From positions 1-64,000 of the forward strand of contig JAQWIL010000026.1 in assembly GCA_029248885.1 (NCBI GenBank): a stretch of 64,000 bases of DNA, written 5' to 3'. Positions 8,058-17,446 of this stretch are shown here, one piece after another (within the stretch, counting starts at the first letter, position 1; each line of letters opens with the position of its first letter). The position numbers and the translations under genes are program-made. This DNA is from Flavobacteriaceae bacterium. Its GTDB lineage: Bacteria; Bacteroidota; Bacteroidia; Flavobacteriales; Flavobacteriaceae. The notes under the pieces were generated by a model. The model saw only the letters and a program-made list of their open reading frames with translations, was not told the origin of the DNA and ran no database searches.

Positions 8058-11000
8058 TTATTGAATCAATAATTTTTTTATTGAATGTTTATTGAATTTT
8101 AACAAATATAATCCTTTTGGCAATTTAGGTTTAATTGAAAAATTGGTTTTGTTATCAATCAACAAACGATCAATCTGTTTTCCGTTGATACTGAAGATTT
8201 CAATAGTATCAATCGGGAATTCAGATTTAACAAAGATGTTTCCAGCTGAAGGGTTTGGGAAAAGTGATATCTCTTGAGAAGAAAAAATAGAATTACTAAG
8301 AGGACCTATAAGGTCAAATTCTATCCAATTTAAGTTAAACTCGTTGCCGATTACATTCATCGTCAACTCATAAGACCCTTGTATCAATTCAAAATCTTTT
8401 TCAACTGTTTGCCAATTTTGCCAGCCACCCGTGTTGGGAACTTGAAAATTGTTAAGGATCGTATCATCTGAGCTATCATCAGAGAGCACAAGATTGAATA
8501 ACCCACCTGAATAGCTACTAGAAACCCTAGCTTTAATCTTATAATGCCCAGATTCTCCAACATGAACAAGGTATTTTGCATAATCCCCTTGGTTCATATA
8601 TGACAGGTTTTGACCACCCCCAACATCATAGCAATTTTCTATGTTAAGACCACTTTCATCCCAGTAATCTTCAGCTTGCAATTTTCCAGGAATTTGAATT
8701 CCACCATTTTCATCATGAACAAACTCAAACCAGTTGACATTGAAAGTGCCTTCTAAAACATTAAAATTTAATTTATAATCCCCTTCTTTTATTAGAATCG
8801 TTATCCCCTCAGTGTCCTGCCAATTTTGCCATCCATTTGTTTTGGGGGTAGTAAATTCATGTAAAATTTCATCTGGATTATTGTCACTTGATAAAGACAA
8901 ATTGAATCGACTTTCGTCATAACCCGAAACTCTTGCTTTGATGGTGAAGTACCCTGTATTGGGTACGTGGACCAAGTAGTTTGTGAAATCACCAGGGTTT
9001 AAGTAACTAATATTCTTCCCTCCTCCTATGTCATTACAATTTTCAGTATTTGTCCCATAATGACTAAAAAAATCTTCTGCTTCTATTTTTCCAGAAAGTG
9101 TTGTGGGCTGCATATTATTCGACTCAAAAATGAAGTTGTACCAATTGATGTTTACCTCTGACTCAATTGAAGTCATTTTGAGATCATAATTTCCCTTAGG
9201 AACGACGACTTGCTGCTCTACTGTTTGCCAATTATTCCAACCTCCAGTGTTATTTGGCTTCACCTGAGATATTGTATAAGTCTTGCCGTCCGAACTAATG
9301 AGATCAAGATTGTATTGTGCACCATTATAAGTAGTAGCCACTCGGTTTTGTAAATTGTATGTTCCTTGTTGTTCAACACGAACATCATAAATTGCAAAAT
9401 CGCCAGAGTTTAAATAGCCGAGTCCACTACCTGCATCAATATCGGAATTAGATAAAACGGCTAGACCCTCCTGAAGTGTGAAATCCTCCGCTTCAATAAT
9501 CCCTGGGATAGATTTTCGATTTGTATCGTTTATTAGCGTGAAGTTAAGCCAGTTAAGGTTGAATTCATTATCCATAGGCCTGAAAACGAGCTCAAATTTT
9601 CCAGGCTCTAAATCCAATTCTTTTGAAATCGTCTGCCAATTTTGCCAACCACCTGTATTGCTAAATGAAATAGAAGTGTAAAATTCCATTGTTTCACCAT
9701 TTCGGAGTTCCAAACTGAATGAGACACTGTCTCTTATTGTAGCTACTCTACACTCGACCATATAATTTCCCCCTTCACGGATATCAATCTCATAACTTGC
9801 GAAGTCTCCTGGATGCAAATCTTTAATATTTGTACCAAGTCCAATATCAGTGGTGTCCTCGACACCTATTCCAATTTGATCATCAAATCGTTCTGCCTCA
9901 ATTTTTCCGGGTATAAGATTGATTTTATCTAACAAATTAACAATCTCAAAATTTGAAAATCCTAGTAAACTATCATTTGAAGACGAAATTAGAGTGCCAG
10001 AGCTTGCACTAACAGTAATTTGGTCATAAAACGACAAATAATCAGTCAAAGTTAATACTAGCACATTATTGTTACTAACCATCGCTGCATCAGCAATTTC
10101 AATTTCTTCACCATTGACCAAAAGAGTGAATTCGTTCTTGTCTATGGACGATGGAAGAATAGATTTATTAAATGTGAGTGAAACTTGCTTGTCGTTCGAA
10201 TTGATAACGCCACCTATAATTTTAAATGCAGGTGATTGATTTGATGATAAATTAAAAGTAAAAGATTCGAGATTAAACTCCTTATCACCTAAAACACGAA
10301 TTTTTAGTTGATATTCACCTGAAAAAAGATATGGTGTTTCGGTAGTTATTGTTTCAAAATTTGAAAAACTTCCTGTAGAATTCAATGATAAAGCAGCTGT
10401 AATTATGTTATCATTCATTTCGAATTGAATTTTACCTCCTGAATCATCTGCAGCATATGTGGATTTTATATCGTAATACCCATCTTGTAGAACGTTAACC
10501 GTGTATTTTATCCACTCCCTGTCACGAACATATCCAACAGAATACCCGTTTGAATTGCTCCCTCCAGAATTGGATGTAGAGATATCTACACCATCATTTC
10601 GAAAAACCCAACCTCTATTCCAAGTGGTTGTACCTCCAGAACCACTGTAATTTCCGTACTCAGTGTCATAATAAGCAAGCCCTTGAGAACCCATATCATA
10701 ATGTGTAGCGTGGACAACTCCTGGAATCGAGTGATTCGCAAAGGGTTTTAACTCTTCAGAGTTTGGCTGGCGTAACATCGCGTCAATAACATCTTTTCGG
10801 TACTGACAATTTTGAATTTTTGAGGCCTCTGCAATTTCGAGCAACCCTTGATAGGCAGCTGATACGCTTGGCGCACTCGCATTGCCTTTAAAATACTCAA
10901 CAACTGCATTATAATTGGAGTTAGATGTGATTGAAAATGACGATACAGTGGTTTCTATTCTTTTCCAAGGCCACCATGCCCAACCAATATCATTATCCTC

Positions 11001-11969
11001 AAAAAGCGAAATTGCTTCTTTGAACCACACATTGGAGTTTTCACCACTTTCTCCCATCCACAAAGGAACATTGTACTGGTCTCGCATATCCAATACCCAT
11101 TGAATGGTGCTTTGCGTATTGACATTCCAGTATTTATGAAAGCTGTAAACCATATTGTCATCCCAAGGAGGTGTGAGCCCAGTGTAATCATTTGCAAACC
11201 AGTTCCCCTCAATAAAAATAATATGATTGGTATCATGGGAGCGAATTGCATTGGTGACTTGCACATAGAGGTTTTTGATTTCGGACCCACTCAAATTCCA
11301 GTTGGGTTCGTTTAAAATATCATACCCACCTATCCATTCCTCATTTTTGTAGCGTTCAGCCAATTTGTCCCATAAAGCCACCATTTTTTGTTTGTTTGCA
11401 TCGCTCTCCCACAAGGATGGTTTGCTGGTATCATAGTCTGAAATGCCTTGGTCATATCCCTGACCACCGGGCGCAGCATGAAGATCAAGTATCAGATAAA
11501 GCTGGTTGTCCTCACACCATTCTAATAAATCATCTACCATTTCAAACCCTTTGTCAAGCCAGGTGTTTTGTCCAGCTTCTTCTTGTTCGGTGGGAAGTGT
11601 GAACAAATTGTAATGCATGGGCAATCGAACACTATTAAACCCCCAACTTGCTAGGGAATCAATATCGGTTTTCGTCACAAAATTGTCAAGCCATTTATTA
11701 TAAAATTCTTGTGTATTTGCTTCTCCAATTAATGACTCTAACTTAGATCTAAACTGTTGCTGATTATCCGCTCCGCCAACAAAATTCATCATGTAGGGCT
11801 CCTGTAACATCCAGCCCCCAAGGCCAACCCCACGTAAGATTATTGGATTTCCATTTTTATCTAAAATTTGCTTCCCAGAAGTTGTAAGAAATTGGGCATT
11901 AGCAAAAACCCCAAAAAATAATATTAAAAGTACAGACAGTTTGCTAATAACATTATACAAGTTTTTCAT
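8058..11969 (-). CDS. GH5 glycoside hydrolase with five CBM6-like modules, T9SS-secreted
   Basis: A 1303-residue secreted enzyme. Signal peptide 1-25, then a GH5 catalytic domain (about 27-375) with acid/base Glu221 in YDILNEPNW and nucleophile Glu307 in WMGESGE. Five CBM6-like modules follow at about 413-570, 685-812, 820-947, 956-1085 and 1090-1222, the last four in tandem and each opening with an SGKIEAEDF/IPGKLQAED-type strand. A beta-sandwich at about 575-683 separates the first from the rest. A T9SS sorting domain (LFPNPS onwards, about 1235-1303) ends the protein. Many CBM6 bind beta-1,3-glucan and GH5 includes beta-1,3- and beta-1,6-glucanases, so an outer-surface glucanase is likely. 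I cannot assign the GH5 subfamily. Both catalytic glutamates are present. Confidence 0.92.
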   Translation of the reverse strand: MKNLYNVISKLSVLLILFFGVFANAQFLTTSGKQILDKNGNPIILRGVGLGGWMLQEPYMMNFVGGADNQQQFRSKLESLIGEANTQEFYNKWLDNFVTKTDIDSLASWGFNSVRLPMHYNLFTLPTEQEEAGQNTWLDKGFEMVDDLLEWCEDNQLYLILDLHAAPGGQGYDQGISDYDTSKPSLWESDANKQKMVALWDKLAERYKNEEWIGGYDILNEPNWNLSGSEIKNLYVQVTNAIRSHDTNHIIFIEGNWFANDYTGLTPPWDDNMVYSFHKYWNVNTQSTIQWVLDMRDQYNVPLWMGESGENSNVWFKEAISLFEDNDIGWAWWPWKRIETTVSSFSITSNSNYNAVVEYFKGNASAPSVSAAYQGLLEIAEASKIQNCQYRKDVIDAMLRQPNSEELKPFANHSIPGVVHATHYDMGSQGLAYYDTEYGNYSGSGGTTTWNRGWVFRNDGVDISTSNSGGSNSNGYSVGYVRDREWIKYTVNVLQDGYYDIKSTYAADDSGGKIQFEMNDNIITAALSLNSTGSFSNFETITTETPYLFSGEYQLKIRVLGDKEFNLESFTFNLSSNQSPAFKIIGGVINSNDKQVSLTFNKSILPSSIDKNEFTLLVNGEEIEIADAAMVSNNNVLVLTLTDYLSFYDQITVSASSGTLISSSNDSLLGFSNFEIVNLLDKINLIPGKIEAERFDDQIGIGVEDTTDIGLGTNIKDLHPGDFASYEIDIREGGNYMVECRVATIRDSVSFSLELRNGETMEFYTSISFSNTGGWQNWQTISKELDLEPGKFELVFRPMDNEFNLNWLNFTLINDTNRKSIPGIIEAEDFTLQEGLAVLSNSDIDAGSGLGYLNSGDFAIYDVRVEQQGTYNLQNRVATTYNGAQYNLDLISSDGKTYTISQVKPNNTGGWNNWQTVEQQVVVPKGNYDLKMTSIESEVNINWYNFIFESNNMQPTTLSGKIEAEDFFSHYGTNTENCNDIGGGKNISYLNPGDFTNYLVHVPNTGYFTIKARVSGYDESRFNLSLSSDNNPDEILHEFTTPKTNGWQNWQDTEGITILIKEGDYKLNFNVLEGTFNVNWFEFVHDENGGIQIPGKLQAEDYWDESGLNIENCYDVGGGQNLSYMNQGDYAKYLVHVGESGHYKIKARVSSSYSGGLFNLVLSDDSSDDTILNNFQVPNTGGWQNWQTVEKDFELIQGSYELTMNVIGNEFNLNWIEFDLIGPLSNSIFSSQEISLFPNPSAGNIFVKSEFPIDTIEIFSINGKQIDRLLIDNKTNFSIKPKLPKGLYLLKFNKHSIKKLLIQ
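8310..9915 (-). repeat. Four tandem CBM6-coding modules within the GH5 gene
   Basis: Four modules of about 130 residues follow each other with a period of about 390-410 bp. Each shows the order (I/L)xGK/I-xAE(D/R), (D/Y)xGxGxN, L/MNxGDF/Y, TGGWQNWQ and FNxNWxxF. The repeats are similar in protein but clearly diverged in DNA, so they are not a recent duplication. Confidence 0.8.
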
Positions 11970-11979
11970 CTAGAATGAA

Positions 11980-12858
11980 TTAAATGAGACTTTCGTGCTT
12001 GACCCAATCTACTTCCATGACCCACTCTCCATCCATAGGAGAGTCTGTAATTTTTGCAAAATTTAAAATAGCAAACATCGGCTCAGGGTAATTGTCTCCT
12101 AATCCTTCATTGCGATAGACCTCTTTATCATTCAAACGATAGACCAAGTCCCTGCCTTCCCATTCTACTGAATAGGTATTGAAGTCACTAAGTATCGTGT
12201 CAGCAGACGTACGTAAACTCCACCAATCTCCATTATCGCATTCTCCTAAGTTTTTAATTGCTCCAGTAGTGTAATGTCCACTACCATAATCTCCATGATG
12301 TTCAAATATGTCAATTTCACCAGAGCCAGTAAGCGGCCAACAAATATTTTCGTCGGGTTCTTGAACTGGCGGCTCGTTATTTTGAGCACCTAATATCCAC
12401 CAAGCTGGAAACATGGAAGGTTGGCTTTCACCATGAATACGCAGGCGGGCTGTCCATTTACCTTTTATAAACTCTTTCCGATTTTTGGATGCAATACGGC
12501 CTGCAACGTAATAGGTCTCTGGATGTTGGTTGCCATGCTTGTCCATATTATCGCATTCGATCTTTTCGCCAATATTAATGATCTTAATTTTCAGAGTGCC
12601 ATCACTGACTTCACGAGTTTCATATTGATTATCTGGAACATAACACTGTTTTTCATTGTTCACCCAAATGCGTTGATCTTGCCAATTGTCGGGATTAAAT
12701 GAATCAAAATCATCAAAAAAATCAATATTCCATTCTGAATTGCCTTCTACACCATTGTCAGTACTAGAAGATTCTAAAACGGAGATATCTGAAAACAAAT
12801 AAACTGCAATGAATGTTAAACCGACTAGCAGAATAGATAATATATTTCGTTTTTTCAT
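11980..12858 (-). CDS. GH16 beta-glucanase (laminarinase-like)
   Basis: A 292-residue GH16 enzyme. The catalytic motif EIDIFE (residues 181-186) is the ExDxxE type with the beta-bulge seen in laminarinases and lichenases; nucleophile Glu181, acid/base Glu186. The N-terminus has one hydrophobic segment (about 5-23) with no lipobox cysteine and no T9SS tail, so it is either periplasmic or anchored by an uncleaved segment, unlike its GH5 neighbour. It starts 18 nt after the GH30 stop and ends 10 nt before the GH5 start. Role by family: endo-hydrolysis of beta-1,3-glucan. Other GH16 activities cannot be excluded from sequence alone. Confidence 0.9.
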   Translation of the reverse strand: MKKRNILSILLVGLTFIAVYLFSDISVLESSSTDNGVEGNSEWNIDFFDDFDSFNPDNWQDQRIWVNNEKQCYVPDNQYETREVSDGTLKIKIINIGEKIECDNMDKHGNQHPETYYVAGRIASKNRKEFIKGKWTARLRIHGESQPSMFPAWWILGAQNNEPPVQEPDENICWPLTGSGEIDIFEHHGDYGSGHYTTGAIKNLGECDNGDWWSLRTSADTILSDFNTYSVEWEGRDLVYRLNDKEVYRNEGLGDNYPEPMFAILNFAKITDSPMDGEWVMEVDWVKHESLI

Positions 12859-12876
12859 TAACAGTTTTTAAATGAA

Positions 12877-14313
12877 TTAAGGCAAGTGATCAAATACGAT
12901 TGTCTGTATTGAATGCTTAGGGATTTTTAATTGTGTTGATTTATCACCAATTGTGAGAAAATAATCTACTGCTTCTACTTCTTCATTAAGGGCAATAACA
13001 ACAAGACTGCCGTCTTCATTCATAAAAGAAGTTGAACTAATTCTATTTGATGTGGTTCCAGATGAAACTCTTCTGGCACCAGGGCGAATAAATTTTGAAA
13101 AATGACCGATATAGTAGTAGGAATTTGTAAACAACAGCTCACCTGAAGATGAGTCGCCATGAACAGGTGCAAAACAAAAATTACCTACATGGTTAGGTCC
13201 ACCATATTCATTTAATAAAATATTCCAGTCTGTCCATGCAACTGTGCCATTATTAAAGTCGTTTATCATGGCTTTGGCATATCTTTCTGGGAGTTTTGGG
13301 TCTTGTATTCGATTGATATCAAAACCTTCATTACAACCTTCAGTAAAAATCAATTTCTTGTCTGGGAATGCTGTGGCGACCTTGCCAACATTATTGAACA
13401 TCGGCTTGCCATCTTTCCAATCCTCATACCAATGAAATCCTGTACCCCATACATATTTATTTGCTACGGGGTCATTTAATATTACACTTGCCCTATCAAA
13501 AAGCAAATCTCTGTTATGGTCCCAGACTATGATTTTCTTGTGCTGTAAGCCTTCACGCTCTAAAGTAGGTCCAAGATGATATTTCAGAAAATCACGCTCT
13601 TCTTCTGCAGTAAAAATACACGACTCCCAACGCTGAACAGCCATGGGTTCATTTTGAATCGTTAGTCCCCATATAGGAATCCCTTCATTTTCATAAGCCT
13701 TAATAAACTTTGCAAAATAATTTGCCCAAGCGGGATAATATTCTTGCTTTAATTTACCTCCATACAACATGTTGTTGTTTGTTTTCATAAATGCTGGGGG
13801 GCTCCATGGACTCGCATAAACAACAATATCTTTGGTGGCTACATCCAAAATCCTCTTGGTAAATGGGATCCTATATTTTAAATCTCTTTCAATTGAAAAT
13901 GTTTCTAGACTTTCGTCTCCCTCTTCAATGTATGTATAGCTTTCAGAAGAGAAATCACAACTGTGAATAATGGTTCTAGCAAGGGTATAACCAATCCCTT
14001 TATCTATCGAGAAATAAGATTCTAAGAAAAGCTCCTGCTGATCTTTGTTAAGCTTATAAAAAGTTTCCGCAGCGGCATCAGTAAGAGCTGCTCCAATTCC
14101 TACAAAAGTTTGAAAAGTGACTTTTGGGTTTACGAAAATTCCAGAATGAACTTCTTTTGGCTGCTGAATAGAAGTAAATTTTGGGACGATATTGGATTGT
14201 GCCAGCTTGATATTGGATTGGCTTTCGGTTGTATAAATCCGAACGTTAGACTCTAATTGTAGAGTGTCTAATGTACAAGTTAACGAAGAAAAGAGTATAA
14301 AAATTGAAAGCAT
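12877..14313 (-). CDS. GH30 glycoside hydrolase (probable beta-1,6-glucosidase/glucanase)
   Basis: A 478-residue GH30 enzyme. Acid/base Glu222 lies in TIQNEPMAVQRWE and nucleophile Glu325 in IFTEGCNEG; ASPWSPPAFMK (about 167-177) is also typical. The N-terminus MLSIFILFSSLTC is a short hydrophobic export signal; Cys13 may be lipid-modified, but the lipobox (SLTC) is non-standard. A TAA lies in frame just upstream of the ATG at 14313, which fixes the start. GH30 in laminarin loci removes beta-1,6-linked side glucose. It sits between the SusE-like lipoprotein (9 nt gap) and GH16. Confidence 0.9.
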   Translation of the reverse strand: MLSIFILFSSLTCTLDTLQLESNVRIYTTESQSNIKLAQSNIVPKFTSIQQPKEVHSGIFVNPKVTFQTFVGIGAALTDAAAETFYKLNKDQQELFLESYFSIDKGIGYTLARTIIHSCDFSSESYTYIEEGDESLETFSIERDLKYRIPFTKRILDVATKDIVVYASPWSPPAFMKTNNNMLYGGKLKQEYYPAWANYFAKFIKAYENEGIPIWGLTIQNEPMAVQRWESCIFTAEEERDFLKYHLGPTLEREGLQHKKIIVWDHNRDLLFDRASVILNDPVANKYVWGTGFHWYEDWKDGKPMFNNVGKVATAFPDKKLIFTEGCNEGFDINRIQDPKLPERYAKAMINDFNNGTVAWTDWNILLNEYGGPNHVGNFCFAPVHGDSSSGELLFTNSYYYIGHFSKFIRPGARRVSSGTTSNRISSTSFMNEDGSLVVIALNEEVEAVDYFLTIGDKSTQLKIPKHSIQTIVFDHLP

Positions 14314-14322
14314 TTTGGTGAA

Positions 14323-15537
14323 TTATAAGTTGTCTATTCCAAATAGTGAAATTTCTGATCCGTGACAAAATGAATCACTACCAAAATTGGAAGTAATACT
14401 AAACTTTAGATACCTGAACTCTGGGGATATCGCATCTAAATTAAAATTGTGCCCTGCTACAGCTTCGTCCAATAAGGGTTGAGAAATATCTCCATTTGTA
14501 GGTTCTTCAATTTGAAAACTTCCCAACAAAGCCCATTCGCTCTTATCCATACTCACAAATAAGTCAAAGCTTCTGAGATTTTCAGACTGATAGTAATAAG
14601 GCTGATCACCTGGGCCATCATACCAAAATGCTCGTTGCCATACCTTAAATCGATTAATCTTTACTTTTTTATTCAAGTCAATGACTATGTCTAAAGGCCA
14701 TCGTAGGACCCCACCATTGTCATTGCGATTGATAATAAAATAGCTGTTATCTGAATCCGTCTCGAATGTATCGACTACATCATCCCAAAAATTGACTGTA
14801 GCTCCCTCGTAGGCATTACCATCAATAGAAAGGTTACTGACCAGAGTCCATGTGTCTTTGTTGATTTTTTCTTCAAATAAGGGAGTAAAATATCCCTCAT
14901 CTATCAAAGAAGTGATATTCCCATCAAAATCTTCCACTTTTGTAGAAAAACCCAATTCTTTAGCCTCCAAACCACGAACAAAAATATTCTCGGTGGCATT
15001 TGATGATGATAAGATTCTTAGTTCTTCTTCATCGCCATCTGCTATGTGTAAGTAAATAAATACTGTTTTTTCTTCTATGTTTTCCCAGCTGACTTGCACT
15101 CCACCTAAATCTGGCACTATTTCAACGCTTTCTTGAACCAAATAGATAAACGATTGCAAGGGACGTATTTCATGCTCGACAGACTTGGACTTGTTTTGAT
15201 TTTCGTCAACTACAGTCAAACTTATTGTCACATCTTCTTCAACAACAAAGCCTGACACTTCAATTTGATTCACATGTTTACTCACAGTTCTAAAAACGGC
15301 CTCCCCTTTACCATTGGTGTAATCAGCACGTACAAATAAAATATCGTCATCGTTGGGAAGTGTATATGAAATGATTGCACCGCCGTAAGTGGCTTCAGTA
15401 CTCGTTATTGTCAGTTCGCCTGGGGGTGTGGTATCCTTTTTATCTTCCGATTCACAAGAAACTACCATAGAGATAAGCAGTAGCAAAATTGGAATACAAA
15501 TTATATTTCTCACGATAGATGTTTTTGAAGCTACCAT
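14323..15537 (-). CDS. SusE-position surface glycan-binding lipoprotein (DUF4959/DUF5126/DUF5000 type)
   Basis: A 404-residue lipoprotein. The signal peptide ends ISMVVSC, with the lipid-modified Cys at about 28 followed by acidic residues, as in surface-exposed lipoproteins. Beta-sandwich domains follow, and the C-terminal third (about 250-404, YEGATVNFWDD and RYLKFSI) resembles the discoidin-like DUF5000 domain. Its ATG overlaps the SusD stop by 7 bp, so the two are translationally coupled. By position it is the surface glycan-binding protein of the SusC/D complex. No catalytic residues are evident. Confidence 0.8.
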   Translation of the reverse strand: MVASKTSIVRNIICIPILLLLISMVVSCESEDKKDTTPPGELTITSTEATYGGAIISYTLPNDDDILFVRADYTNGKGEAVFRTVSKHVNQIEVSGFVVEEDVTISLTVVDENQNKSKSVEHEIRPLQSFIYLVQESVEIVPDLGGVQVSWENIEEKTVFIYLHIADGDEEELRILSSSNATENIFVRGLEAKELGFSTKVEDFDGNITSLIDEGYFTPLFEEKINKDTWTLVSNLSIDGNAYEGATVNFWDDVVDTFETDSDNSYFIINRNDNGGVLRWPLDIVIDLNKKVKINRFKVWQRAFWYDGPGDQPYYYQSENLRSFDLFVSMDKSEWALLGSFQIEEPTNGDISQPLLDEAVAGHNFNLDAISPEFRYLKFSITSNFGSDSFCHGSEISLFGIDNL

Positions 15538-17444
15538 TGTGGATTCTGAATTAAATTAGGGTTTGTTACAAGTTCGCTTGTTTGAATTGGATGTAGGTAA
15601 TCTCTTGGCGTTTCAAAGGATCTAATACCAACGTCAATTACTTTGTAAAAATTTGCATCTGAATTTTCATCAACAGACCAACCACGAACATTGGAATTAA
15701 AGTACTGGTCAGCTAATTTCCATCTTCTAATATCATTATATCTGTGTCCTTCAAAAGCGAGTTCTATCATTCGTTCTTGCCGAATAATTTCCCTGAGGCC
15801 GCTCTGGGTCGTATGTTTGTTTACATTTTTTGCCAAAGAGGCGTTGCTCCAAACCACCTCAACATCTGGGATACCTGCTCTACTTCGAACAACATTAAGG
15901 GCATCATAAACTGCTTGGCTTGGACCATAGGCTTCGTTTAATGCTTCGGCATAATTGAGGTATAGCTCAGCCAGTCGTGCGTTTGGCCAAGGATATCGAA
16001 TTAACTTATCATATGCATCCCCCTCAGAATCAGGGTGAATAAGCTTTTTTAACGAAAATCCAGTAATTAAATAATCACTTGAGTTGGCTATTCGACCATG
16101 CGTTTGACCCTTTTTCATTCGAAGGTTCCAAAGCTCTCCCCAAGCTCTGTACTGACCAGCATCAAAACCAATAGAAGAGTAAAACCTTGGTTCTCTATGT
16201 AGATGTAATTTTGCTGTCTTAAGGCCTGGAAGCGCATACATTTTTTGCGAACTGGAAACTCTTACTGTACTGAATTTATCAGAAAAGTCATGCATTAAAT
16301 CTTCCTCAATTGGAAGCCCATTTTCGGTATAATATAACTCGGCCATTCTCATGGTTGGTGCTACCCATTGCCATGCAGCCTGAACCGAAGACGCTGTTGG
16401 ATCTTTCATCAACGCACCTGATTGAAGGCGCCACCAGTCGTTTACAGGATTCGAATCGCCCCACAGGACTTCTGAATTCCATTTATCTACTATTGAATAC
16501 TTTATATCATAGAGTGTTCTAATTGTTATATATTGGAAATTTGACTGGTCATGTCGAGGAACGCTCCCTGTGTATTTATACAACTCTGCTCCTTGTGCCA
16601 ATGCAGCAGCTATTGCATCCTCAGCAGATATTGCTGCTGTTTCCCACTTACTTATTTCATTGTTTTGATTAAAGAAGTGAACACCCTCATGATTTAAGAA
16701 ATCACTGTAAAACTCCGAATTTCCATTAAAAAATGGGCTAGCTGCATAGAGGCTTACTTTTGATTTAATCGCATGAGCAATCACCTGATCCATACGCCCC
16801 AAATCATTACTTCCTGTCACACGTTCAGGCAAATCAGAAATCGAAAGGTCTAAAGTGTTCAAAATATATGTGACTACTTCATCAACTGTATTTCTGTGAA
16901 CTCGTAACTCCTCATCTGATGCATCAATTGGGAGATTCACATCAACAGTTGGAATAGGACCATAATAGTTGAGCAGTAAAAAGTGGTAATATGCTTTCAA
17001 TACTGTTGCCTCTGCTTTCCAAGTATTTTTTTCAACTTGGGTCATGTCCACTGCCTGATCAATATTGGCAATGAGGGTGTTACACGCCCGAATTCCATCC
17101 CACAACGAACCCTGTCCTCTTCCACTAGCACCATAACCAGACCAAAAACTCATGATAGGATTGTCCGCTACTTGCTGACCTTTCATCAGTTTAATGGAAT
17201 TTGGCTCTTTTGCTAATGGCGTTGTAAGCTCGTCACTCGCCAATGTGAAAGTTGCATATAAGCCATCATTTTGAGGGAGATAGCTGTAACATGTAACTAA
17301 AGCTGGATATGCTGCTTCTTTGCGCTGAAACATTAAAGAAACTTCTTGCGTTTTGTCAGGAACGATATCTAAATATTTATCACAACCTAATAACCCAAGC
17401 AAAACAAATGAGCAAAAAACGATATGTTGTATTGTCTTTTTCAT
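15531..17444 (-). CDS. susD: SusD/RagB-family glycan-binding lipoprotein
   Basis: A 637-residue SusD homologue. The lipoprotein signal MKKTIQHIVFCSFVLLGLLG is followed by Cys21 and DKYLDIVPD, the usual SusD N-terminus. The C-terminal half has PNARLAELYLNYAEALNEA and EIIRQERMIELAFEGHRY, both hallmark SusD/RagB segments. It caps the SusC transporter on the outer membrane and delivers oligosaccharide to it. Its start lies 2 nt after the SusC stop, as in nearly all SusC/D pairs. Confidence 0.95.
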   Translation of the reverse strand: MKKTIQHIVFCSFVLLGLLGCDKYLDIVPDKTQEVSLMFQRKEAAYPALVTCYSYLPQNDGLYATFTLASDELTTPLAKEPNSIKLMKGQQVADNPIMSFWSGYGASGRGQGSLWDGIRACNTLIANIDQAVDMTQVEKNTWKAEATVLKAYYHFLLLNYYGPIPTVDVNLPIDASDEELRVHRNTVDEVVTYILNTLDLSISDLPERVTGSNDLGRMDQVIAHAIKSKVSLYAASPFFNGNSEFYSDFLNHEGVHFFNQNNEISKWETAAISAEDAIAAALAQGAELYKYTGSVPRHDQSNFQYITIRTLYDIKYSIVDKWNSEVLWGDSNPVNDWWRLQSGALMKDPTASSVQAAWQWVAPTMRMAELYYTENGLPIEEDLMHDFSDKFSTVRVSSSQKMYALPGLKTAKLHLHREPRFYSSIGFDAGQYRAWGELWNLRMKKGQTHGRIANSSDYLITGFSLKKLIHPDSEGDAYDKLIRYPWPNARLAELYLNYAEALNEAYGPSQAVYDALNVVRSRAGIPDVEVVWSNASLAKNVNKHTTQSGLREIIRQERMIELAFEGHRYNDIRRWKLADQYFNSNVRGWSVDENSDANFYKVIDVGIRSFETPRDYLHPIQTSELVTNPNLIQNPQW

Positions 17445-17446
17445 TG

